Origin: an uncultured Lachnospiraceae bacterium
Lineage (GTDB): Bacteria; Bacillota; Clostridia; Lachnospirales; Lachnospiraceae
Length of the DNA: 7,935 nt
Assembly (NCBI GenBank): GCA_946639085.1
Contig: CAMPBP010000049.1
Coordinates: 1-7,935 of the forward strand
Direction: 5' to 3'
The stretch's first letter is position 1. Each line of letters begins with the position of its first letter. Below the pieces are notes generated by a model. It did not search any database. It had not been told where the DNA came from and worked only from the letters and a program-made list of their open reading frames with translations. Below, in pieces: positions 1 to 4,337 of the stretch. The translations under genes were made by a program, and so were the position numbers.

Positions 1-861
1 GGGAAGTGATAGTCCGTGCTCTTTAAGCAACGCTATTGCAGCATCGGCAACGGCTTTGGCTTCGTCAGCACGGGCGCGTTCTTCGTCGGCACGGGCGCGT
101 TCTTCGTCGGCACGGGCACGTTCACGCTCGGTGTTGGCACGTTCTTCCTCACGTCCTTCTTTGCGGCCTTCTTCGAGACCTTCGTCTCTGGCATCCATCA
201 CTATTCGCTCAAAATGCATATATTCCGTCCTCCAGATTTCGTTTCTGCGTCCCTTCTCAACGGCGGAGTTTATGCGCTGTGTAAGGGGGTTGGTAGTGTT
301 TCCGGTTTCAATATAATCGTATAACTGCGCCAATTCTTTGGGAATATCTACGCCCGTGTATGTGCAGTTATAAAAAATCTTGGCGGTGCCGTCTTCAAGC
401 ATCTTGCCTGTTTCCTTACATATCTCACCAAAGGTGTATTGACATAAGCCATCCCCGAACGGATCAAATGTACAAATGAACAACACATTGCTGTCAGGTA
501 AAGACTTGTAGGACATGTTCTTTTCCATAAAGTCGATGTCGATAGAAGACTGATAAAAGCGGCTTCTTCTGGGAAGGTCGAGATGCTCGATTGACTTGTG
601 ATTTAAGTTCTGCATTTCAGTGTCAAATATCTCGCCTAATGAATCGCGGTTGAAAACATCAAGCCTTATCGATTTTCCGTCTTTGGTGAACTTGAACTCC
701 TTTTGCGATTGCGCCTCGGCCAGTTCGCCGATACTACGGCCCAAGAGACATTCTATAACGTCCTTGCATAGTCCGAGATCCTGCATCACCTTTCCGAACA
801 TGAAATCGTCACGGAAAGACAATTCTTCATATTGTTTTACTGTAACCCTTTTTTCACTCAT
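1..861 (-). CDS. Rpn-family PD-(D/E)XK nuclease / putative transposase, C-terminus cut by window edge
   Basis: The minus strand is open from the ATG at 861 to the window edge, giving 287 codons with no stop, so the C-terminus is missing. The N-terminal motif SFRDDFMFGKVM (residues 15-26) is typical of the Rpn/PDDEXK family (recombination-promoting nuclease, putative transposase). The likely nuclease core follows: D68 in IRLDVF, then E82 and Q84 in DTEMQ, which fits the D...ExQ variant of PD-(D/E)XK. Known relatives are DNA endonucleases acting on double-stranded DNA; that this copy is active is inference. After about residue 215 the protein becomes highly charged (DEGLEEGRKEGREEE), then repeats the heptad RARADEE. 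This is a likely helical or coiled-coil tail, common in the family. The start is supported by AAAGGAG about 6 nt upstream. No catalytic residue is visibly lost. Such genes are often multicopy in Clostridia. Confidence 0.93.
   Translation of the reverse strand, partial: MSEKRVTVKQYEELSFRDDFMFGKVMQDLGLCKDVIECLLGRSIGELAEAQSQKEFKFTKDGKSIRLDVFNRDSLGEIFDTEMQNLNHKSIEHLDLPRRSRFYQSSIDIDFMEKNMSYKSLPDSNVLFICTFDPFGDGLCQYTFGEICKETGKMLEDGTAKIFYNCTYTGVDIPKELAQLYDYIETGNTTNPLTQRINSAVEKGRRNEIWRTEYMHFERIVMDARDEGLEEGRKEGREEERANTERERARADEERARADEERARADEAKAVADAAIALLKEHGLSLP
61..144 (-). repeat. 21-bp in-frame tandem repeat in the nuclease tail
   Basis: Three nearly identical 21-bp units lie at 61-81, 82-102 and 103-123, differing by single bases. 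A degenerate fourth unit lies at 124-144. Each unit encodes one copy of the heptad RARADEE on the minus strand. The period is a multiple of three and of seven residues, so adding or losing a unit would keep both frame and helical register. Confidence 0.9.
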
Positions 862-1205
862 ATAGTTCTCCTTTCCTGTTGATAAGACAGGAACCGAGTG
901 AAGAGCTGTAATGCTTATGTAATTCCTGCCTATGATTAATGGTGGTTATAAGCAAGAATTCCAGAAGCGATAAACAGATTGGGCAGATATCCCAAAAGAA
1001 GATTTAAACGTGATATGAAATTTGCTTACAAAAAAATCATATCACAGCGTGAGAGAATAGGGAAGAGGTGGTGTTTATGGTAACAGTAGTTTTTTCTTTG
1101 TGCCGTGACCCTTTGAGGACGGGGTTAGCGGACTGTTTTGGAAAATGGTTGAACTGTTGAAACGAAAGTGGAAATCGCAATTTGCATGCCTTGAAAATGC
1201 AGGAA
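862..1205. other. Intergenic stretch without a convincing gene
   Basis: This is the upstream region of the nuclease gene. It contains a perfect 9-bp inverted repeat (GTGATATGA at 1010-1018, TCATATCAC at 1037-1045) with an 18-nt A/T-rich loop and no T-tract suited to a terminator, so it may be an operator or an RNA stem. Short open frames exist, including 27 codons from 1077 on the plus strand, but none has family resemblance. No strong promoter for the nuclease gene could be picked. Confidence 0.5.
873..893. repeat. 7-bp inverted repeat next to the nuclease ribosome binding site
   Basis: TTCCTGT (873-879) and ACAGGAA (887-893) are perfect inverted arms around a 7-nt loop. On the minus strand the hairpin ends at the A-rich edge of the AAAGGAG ribosome binding site, so it could influence access to it. 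No regulator can be named. Confidence 0.45.
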
Positions 1206-1234
1206 TTGACTTTTGTGAAGGCAGAGCGTACAAT
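1206..1234 (+). promoter_or_regulatory. Promoter of the antisense (antitoxin) RNA
   Basis: A -35 element TTGACT (1206-1211) and a -10 element TACAAT (1229-1234) are separated by exactly 17 bp. Transcription would start near 1241, reading toward the 3' end of the holin-like toxin gene. There is no long ORF downstream before the terminator, which fits a non-coding product. Confidence 0.65.
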
Positions 1235-1240
1235 CAAGAC

Positions 1241-1335
1241 ATAAAGAAGGTGCTACCGTAGTTCACGGTTGGCCCTATAATAGCGATTTTAAGAGATAAC
1301 CGCCATCAACGACCAAGAGGCGGTTATCTCTTTTT
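1241..1335 (+). ncRNA. Candidate antisense RNA (type I antitoxin) to the holin-like toxin
   Basis: The transcript is predicted to run from about 1241, 7 nt after the TACAAT box, to the T-run at 1331-1335, about 95 nt. It contains no plausible gene. It is complementary to the last codons and the 3' region of the toxin mRNA, because the toxin stop codon (1326-1324) lies inside the terminator stem. This tail-to-tail overlap is the arrangement known for Bacillus txpA/RatA-type modules. Its 5' end (1246-1276) nearly repeats the sequence of the toxin mRNA 5' end and contains the small hairpin ACCGT/ACGGT. The existence, ends and antitoxin function of the RNA are inferred from promoter and terminator geometry. 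Confidence 0.6.
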
Positions 1336-1338
1336 CTT
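1292..1338 (+). terminator. Intrinsic terminator of the antisense RNA, overlapping the toxin stop codon
   Basis: The arms AGAGATAACCGCC (1292-1304) and GGCGGTTATCTCT (1319-1331) are a perfect 13-bp inverted repeat, followed on the plus strand by TTTTTCTT. On the minus strand the same stem is followed by TAAAATCG with no U-tract. It should therefore end plus-strand transcripts efficiently but may let toxin transcripts pass. Confidence 0.85.
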
Positions 1339-1416
1339 ATTACATCCAAATAAGTATCCCAATTGGAACGCTGCTATCCCGAAGGACAGTATCGCCAGCA
1401 TATCGATAATACTCAT
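1324..1416 (-). CDS. Putative holin-like type I toxin, 30 residues
   Basis: A 30-codon ORF with start ATG 1416-1414 and stop TAA 1326-1324. A strong ribosome binding site AGGAGGG (1430-1424) lies 7 nt upstream. The peptide begins MSIIDMLAILSFGIAAF, has a single hydrophobic membrane segment (about residues 3-24, with a glycine-containing LSFGIAAFQLGYLFG core), and ends in the basic tail CNKKKR. This hydrophobic helix plus lysine-rich tail, with the LSFG...F.LGY..G pattern, matches the putative holin-like toxin family common in Clostridia. Members are thought to insert into and depolarise the host membrane. The gene lies opposite a candidate antisense RNA and has its own promoter next to a LexA box, both of which strengthen the call. 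Toxicity is inferred. At this length an unrelated small membrane peptide is the main alternative. Confidence 0.8.
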   Translation of the reverse strand: MSIIDMLAILSFGIAAFQLGYLFGCNKKKR

Positions 1417-1423
1417 CGGCATT

Positions 1424-1475
1424 CCCTCCTACAATAATAGTCGGAGGGTAGAAAAAGCACCCTCCGCGAGGAGGG
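1424..1475 (-). promoter_or_regulatory. Four-segment, mutually exclusive stem-loop leader of the toxin mRNA
   Basis: Reading the minus strand 5' to 3', four complementary hexamers alternate: A CCCTCC (1475-1470), B GGAGGG (1465-1460), C CCCTCC (1448-1443), D GGAGGG (1429-1424). D is the toxin's own ribosome binding site. A:B forms a tetraloop hairpin followed by TGCTTTTTC, which resembles an intrinsic terminator. B:C extends to 8 bp (CGGAGGGT with ACCCTCCG) and would exclude both A:B and C:D. C:D would hide the ribosome binding site. The pairings are seen directly; a regulatory switch is inference. Confidence 0.6.
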
Positions 1476-1511
1476 CCAACCGCTTACCGTTTGGTAACAC
1501 CTTCCAATAAA

Positions 1512-1540
1512 ATTGTAGCAAATGAGCAACCCGAAATCAA
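1512..1540 (-). promoter_or_regulatory. Toxin promoter
   Basis: On the minus strand the -35 is TTGATT (1540-1535) and the -10 is TACAAT (1517-1512), with a 17-bp spacer ending in TGC, an extended -10. Transcription would start near 1505-1504, so the mRNA would begin with the GAAGGTG repeat and carry a leader of about 88 nt. Confidence 0.7.
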
Positions 1541-1552
1541 GAACAAATGTTC
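1541..1552. promoter_or_regulatory. LexA/DinR (SOS) box
   Basis: GAACAAATGTTC is a perfect GAAC-N4-GTTC site matching the Gram-positive LexA/DinR consensus. With the neighbouring G at 1553 the minus strand reads CGAACATTTGTTC. It directly abuts the -35 of the toxin promoter, a position where bound LexA would block RNA polymerase. The divergent plus-strand promoter begins further away, so effect there is less certain. Confidence 0.75.
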
Positions 1553-1573
1553 GAATAAATGCGAAATATATGT

Positions 1574-1606
1574 TTGCAGTCACAGGGCGATCATTTATGC
1601 TATAAT
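1574..1606 (+). promoter_or_regulatory. Promoter of the small-ORF transcript
   Basis: A consensus TATAAT (1601-1606) is preceded by TGC (1598-1600), giving an extended -10 element. The best -35 match, TTGCAG (1574-1579), lies 21 bp away, too far for ideal spacing, so the extended -10 probably carries the promoter. Transcription would start near 1613. Confidence 0.55.
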
Positions 1607-1634
1607 GCTTTTCGAGGAAAGGAGGTATACGCCT

Positions 1635-1682
1635 ATGAACAATACCTCAACTGCACTGAAAACAGTGCCCTACCTCGATTAG
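1635..1682 (+). CDS. Short 15-codon ORF in an independent small transcript, unrecognised
   Basis: The peptide MNNTSTALKTVPYLD is preceded by AAAGGAGGT (1618-1626), near-perfect for the 16S rRNA tail, with 8-9 nt spacing. It sits between an extended -10 promoter and a strong terminator, making a transcript of about 135 nt with no downstream gene on the same strand. The ribosome binding site GAGGTA (1622-1627) can pair with TACCTC at 1643-1648 or 1671-1676, and GCACTG/CAGTGC (1653-1668) forms a hairpin inside the ORF. The peptide is polar with no membrane segment. It could be a small signalling or regulatory peptide, a leader peptide that has lost its operon, or part of a regulatory RNA. I do not recognise a family. 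Confidence 0.45.
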   Translation: MNNTSTALKTVPYLD

Positions 1683-1719
1683 CGTGATATCCCGATTGAT
1701 ACCACGCATTACATATATT

Positions 1720-1747
1720 GCCGGGGAGCGATCCCCGGCGTTTTTTT
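1720..1747 (+). terminator. Strong intrinsic terminator after the 15-codon ORF
   Basis: GCCGGGGA (1720-1727) and TCCCCGGC (1732-1739) form a perfect 8-bp GC-rich stem with a GCGA tetraloop, followed by GTTTTTTT. There is no T-run on the minus side, so it serves the plus strand. A preceding weaker stem (GCGTG 1682-1686 with CACGC 1703-1707) may belong to the same RNA. Confidence 0.9.
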
Positions 1748-1789
1748 GAGGCGTTTTCTTTGTACCGATCTGCGGAGGTAAAGGTGCGA

Positions 1790-2593
1790 TCACACATAGC
1801 CCTTTGCAATGAACATGCCGTACTCTTTGGGCAGATCCACTACACCGTTTACCGAATGCTCTGTGATTATTGCTTTCAATTTTTCAAGCGGAATGTCGTT
1901 TAATGCTTTAAGCGATGCAAGACTTCTTAGGTAATCAACGAGATCGTCTATATTCGTCACGTGAAGGGAGTCTTGATAAAATCCGGCTTCTATGTCCGAG
2001 AAAGCGGTTCGTAACAGCTCTTCGCCGTTTTGCATGGTGAAGTTATGGTTGGGGTTGAAATTTTCGCCGCCGAGCCTGAACCATTCGGCAAGCTGCTCTA
2101 CGAAGTTATGCTCGCCGATCGTTGCGCAGTAAAATGTTCCGTCTTTTTTGAGCACTCGTCGAACCTCGCTTATGCCCTTTTTGATATCCGGGACATGATA
2201 AAGCATGGAATTGGCAATGATCATATCAAATGAACGGTCGTCAAACGGCAGATTCTGGATGTCTGCCACAAGGTACTCGATATTATTCCTGTCGCCTACA
2301 TTTTCACGGGCCGTACTCAGCATGCCCTCAGAGAAATCTGTCAGCACAAGTTTGCCAAACGTATCAAGCAGATCTTCGTGGCCCATCCAATTGCTGCCGG
2401 TGCCGCAACCAAGTTCCAATACCGTCATTCCTTCAAAGGTCTCATAATTTGATATTATCCAATTTCCGTAACCTTGCTTGTTGGTGGAATATTTATTGTG
2501 AAAAGATCTCCTGATATCAAGACCCGTTGATGTTTTGTACTGTTCTTTTACAGCTGTAGAATTGTTGTAACTCCCAATCTCAATGTTTCTCAT
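1790..2593 (-). CDS. Class I SAM-dependent methyltransferase
   Basis: A 267-residue protein with the Rossmann-like methyltransferase fold, which transfers a methyl group from S-adenosylmethionine to an unidentified small molecule or macromolecule in the cytoplasm. Visible motifs, in order, are motif I LELGCGTG (59-66), acidic D86 in LTDFSEGM at the end of strand 2, D111 in VADIQNLPF, and motif IV FDMIIANSMLYHV (122-134). A post-motif helix EVRRVLKKDGTFY follows, fitting the Methyltransf_11 type. An N-terminal extension (1-55) and a C-terminal half (160-267) probably form the substrate cap. The start has a modest AAAGG ribosome binding site about 10 nt upstream. The gene is divergent from a GNAT gene and not in an operon. 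The substrate cannot be read from sequence. Confidence 0.93.
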   Translation of the reverse strand: MRNIEIGSYNNSTAVKEQYKTSTGLDIRRSFHNKYSTNKQGYGNWIISNYETFEGMTVLELGCGTGSNWMGHEDLLDTFGKLVLTDFSEGMLSTARENVGDRNNIEYLVADIQNLPFDDRSFDMIIANSMLYHVPDIKKGISEVRRVLKKDGTFYCATIGEHNFVEQLAEWFRLGGENFNPNHNFTMQNGEELLRTAFSDIEAGFYQDSLHVTNIDDLVDYLRSLASLKALNDIPLEKLKAIITEHSVNGVVDLPKEYGMFIAKGYV

Positions 2594-2650
2594 CTCAATT
2601 ACCTTTTGCTCATGATTTCTTCATGCGTTTTTTATATTCATCGGAGAATA

Positions 2651-2679
2651 ATTATACAAGAAAAAGTATGCCGAGTCTA
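2651..2679 (-). promoter_or_regulatory. Promoter of the methyltransferase gene
   Basis: On the minus strand TAGACT (2679-2674) and a consensus TATAAT (2656-2651) are spaced by 17 bp. The start would be near 2644, leaving a leader of about 50 nt. A small inverted repeat CCGAG/CTCGG (2671-2675, 2684-2688) overlaps the -35 and could bind a regulator. Confidence 0.55.
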
Positions 2680-2720
2680 TGACCTCGGGGGACGGTTTTG
2701 ATGACCCCTGACTTGCTACG

Positions 2721-2749
2721 TTGGTTTTCTTTATACCGCACAACATAAT
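2721..2749 (+). promoter_or_regulatory. Candidate promoter of the GNAT gene
   Basis: TTGGTT (2721-2726) and CATAAT (2744-2749) are spaced by 17 bp, giving a start near 2756 and a leader of about 37 nt. A TACAAT at 2765-2770 looks good alone but would start transcription inside the ribosome binding site, so it is less likely. Confidence 0.4.
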
Positions 2750-2792
2750 TCCATAAATATTTGATACAATGGGGTAAAGGAGCGGACACACC

Positions 2793-3242
2793 ATGGAAGA
2801 TGCGATCAAGCTGGTAGCGTATACCGATGCCGATCATGATTTTGTTTATGAGGTTAAGAAAGACGCGTATAAAAAATATGTGGAGGAATGCTGGGGAGCC
2901 TGGGTTGAGGACGACCAAAGGGCGTATTTTGAGCAATTCATAGCCTCGGTCAAGGACAACGCTTATATCATTATGGCCGACGATAAAAAGATAGGGTTTT
3001 ACAATGCGGAAGTATTGGAAAACGGCAATTATGAGATCGGGAATATTTGCATTGTTCCTAAATATCGGGGAAAAGGTATCGGGACCCGGATATTAAAAGA
3101 AAGGCTGGATGAGAACAAAGACCTGGATATCGAGATACAGTACTTCAAACAAAACCCGGTCGGTGCCTTATATGAAAGGTTGGGTTTTGTTCGAAGTACA
3201 GAGACGCAGTTTCACTACCGAATGCTTAAGAAGCATGGATGA
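2793..3242 (+). CDS. GNAT-family N-acetyltransferase
   Basis: A 149-residue protein, the normal length for a single GNAT domain, predicted to transfer an acetyl group from acetyl-CoA to an amine of an unknown substrate. The core motif A is clear: strand IGNICIVPKYRGKGIGTRIL (82-101) holds the acetyl-CoA pyrophosphate loop R92-G-K-G-I-G97, fitting R/Q-x-x-G-x-G. The later NPVGALYERLGF segment is the typical motif B helix and loop, where the tyrosine often acts as general acid. The start has AAAGGAG (2775-2781) about 11 nt upstream, a little long. It is convergent with the AraC-GGDEF gene, only 23 bp away, with no obvious terminator between them. The resemblance is to the general GNAT family only. 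Function beyond acetyl transfer is unknown. Confidence 0.93.
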   Translation: MEDAIKLVAYTDADHDFVYEVKKDAYKKYVEECWGAWVEDDQRAYFEQFIASVKDNAYIIMADDKKIGFYNAEVLENGNYEIGNICIVPKYRGKGIGTRILKERLDENKDLDIEIQYFKQNPVGALYERLGFVRSTETQFHYRMLKKHG

Positions 3243-3265
3243 ATTGCCTTAACAGATCGAGCGTT

Positions 3266-4087
3266 TTATCGATGCTGTCTTTTGTATTCGTTGCTTAACT
3301 CATTTTGAAGCATAGTGAAGAATTCGGAATATCTTAGAGCGGTTCCGCCTTCATAACACATTGCTTTGACGTAGAGTGAAAGCGGGATCTGTTTGTCGCT
3401 CCAGGATATGGCCTCTTCGTTGTGACTCAAGATTTTTTCGCATACACTCTTGGCATAGTCCGCATCTTTTGAATTGGTCAGGATTACGAATTCGTCCCCG
3501 CCGATACGGAAAACTATGTCATCATTGCCTGCGGCCTGCTCCATGCGTTTCATGGCGGTTATTATCGCCAGATCACCCGCCTTTCGAGAAATCTCGTTTA
3601 TCGGAATGAGACTTTTGATGTCACCAAGCACCAGATAGCAGCCTTTTCTTTCTTTAATACAGTCATATAACTCGCTTATATCAACTTTTTTTCTGTCAGC
3701 CATTGTTTCTTCCTCCAATAATTCCCGGGTAACTCTGTATCCGGGGAACAGTTCAAATTCAGAGGGATTTTTCTTAAACTCCGAAGGCGTCACCTGCCAT
3801 ACGCTGTAAAAAGCTCTCGAAAAGGCTTCATTGCTGCTGTAACCGTATTCCATGGCAATATCAAGCAGCGACTTTTCCGGATGACGAACCATCTCTTGCG
3901 AGGCCTTGCTCATGCGCCTTCGAATAATATAATCCCTGATACTTATGTTGTTAATATACCTGAAAAGCTTCTCAATAGAGGACTTCGAGCAGTGCACCCG
4001 TTTGGCAATGGTTTCTGTCTTGATCGACTCGCCTATATTGTCTTCAATATATTCCATGGCTTTGATAAGGAGCTGAATATTTTCCAT
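3266..4087 (-). CDS. AraC-type DNA-binding domain fused to a degenerate GGDEF domain
   Basis: A 273-residue cytoplasmic protein. Residues 1-106 are an AraC/XylS DNA-binding domain with two helix-turn-helix motifs (about 24-45 and 73-97), ending in the signature VTPSEFKK (99-106). Residues 130-273 form a GGDEF fold with intact RIGGDEF (194-200). The nucleotide-binding front half departs from active diguanylate cyclases: where those have DxDxFKxxND, this has G-D156-I-K-S-L-I-P-I-N164-E. The second Asp and the FK pair are lost, while D156, N164 and D172 remain. The RxxD inhibitory site is also missing its Arg (GNDD, 187-190). I infer a transcription regulator whose GGDEF domain senses a nucleotide rather than making c-di-GMP. 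AraC domain at the N-terminus is the reverse of the usual order. An AAAGGA ribosome binding site supports the start. Confidence 0.9.
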   Translation of the reverse strand: MENIQLLIKAMEYIEDNIGESIKTETIAKRVHCSKSSIEKLFRYINNISIRDYIIRRRMSKASQEMVRHPEKSLLDIAMEYGYSSNEAFSRAFYSVWQVTPSEFKKNPSEFELFPGYRVTRELLEEETMADRKKVDISELYDCIKERKGCYLVLGDIKSLIPINEISRKAGDLAIITAMKRMEQAAGNDDIVFRIGGDEFVILTNSKDADYAKSVCEKILSHNEEAISWSDKQIPLSLYVKAMCYEGGTALRYSEFFTMLQNELSNEYKRQHR

Positions 4088-4104
4088 GCTCTGCGTCCTT
4101 TCTG

Positions 4105-4118
4105 TTACGATATCGTAA
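4105..4118. promoter_or_regulatory. Perfect 14-bp palindrome, candidate operator
   Basis: TTACGATATCGTAA reads the same on both strands. It lies between the -10 and the start codon of the AraC-GGDEF gene, at the expected transcription start, where a bound dimer would block transcription. The form suits MarR-, PadR- or TetR-like dimers more than AraC sites, so the binder is unknown. Confidence 0.65.
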
Positions 4119-4122
4119 TTCT

Positions 4123-4128
4123 ATTATA
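4123..4128 (-). promoter_or_regulatory. -10 element of the AraC-GGDEF gene
   Basis: A consensus TATAAT on the minus strand, about 36 nt from the start codon, would place the start near 4117 inside the palindrome. The -35 region (AAGAAC at 17 bp) is poor, which fits a promoter that needs an activator or is weak. Confidence 0.5.
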
Positions 4129-4337
4129 CATACGCATGGGGAATAGTTCTTGATAAAATGAGTAAAAAATTTTTGCCCCCGGGAACTAAAGATAAAGGCA
4201 TCGGAAAGACAGAACTTTCCACACAAATGCAACCAATTGTAACATAATCTTTCTTCAAATGTTAATTTTGCTTGGTGGACTCTTATATATACTTACCTTA
4301 GAATTATGTTAAAAATAATTGCAAAGGAAGGATAAGT

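Larger units (their letters stand above)
1246..1504. repeat. Inverted repeat pair bracketing the toxin module
   Basis: The sequence GAAGGTGCTACC...CGGTTGGCCCT at 1246-1276 (plus) recurs as GAAGGTGTTACC...CGGTTGGCCCT on the minus strand at 1504-1472. Twelve bases match with one change and eleven match exactly, around a variable middle. The copies sit at the predicted 5' ends of the antisense RNA and the toxin mRNA. No target-site duplication is visible outside the arms. Confidence 0.8.

Noticed and set aside
16..324. Plus-strand ORF with repeats of FVGTGAF
   Set aside because: It is the antisense shadow of the 21-bp repeat in the minus-strand nuclease gene and has no ribosome binding site.
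1077..1160. 27-codon plus ORF (starts MVTVVFSLCRD) with a GAGGTGG upstream
   Set aside because: The composition is not protein-like and no promoter is visible; kept only as part of the intergenic description.
1037..1237. 66-residue minus-strand ORF
   Set aside because: No ribosome binding site, no family resemblance, and it overlaps the antisense RNA promoter.
1145..1260. 38-codon plus ORF starting MVELLKRKWKSQF
   Set aside because: It reads somewhat like protein and could be a gene remnant, but has no ribosome binding site and runs through the antisense RNA promoter and start.
1246..1504. Miniature transposable element bounded by terminal inverted repeats
   Set aside because: No target-site duplication is visible, and the repeats coincide with the 5' ends of two predicted RNAs, so an RNA function explains them better.
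1491..1634. Long N-terminal extension of the 15-codon ORF
   Set aside because: The frame is open by chance across the LexA box and promoter; the strong ribosome binding site and promoter fix the start at 1635.
4140..4337. Riboswitch upstream of the acyltransferase gene, such as a c-di-GMP aptamer
   Set aside because: No recognisable aptamer core or terminator was found; the region is A/T-rich and shows only ordinary promoter-like stretches.
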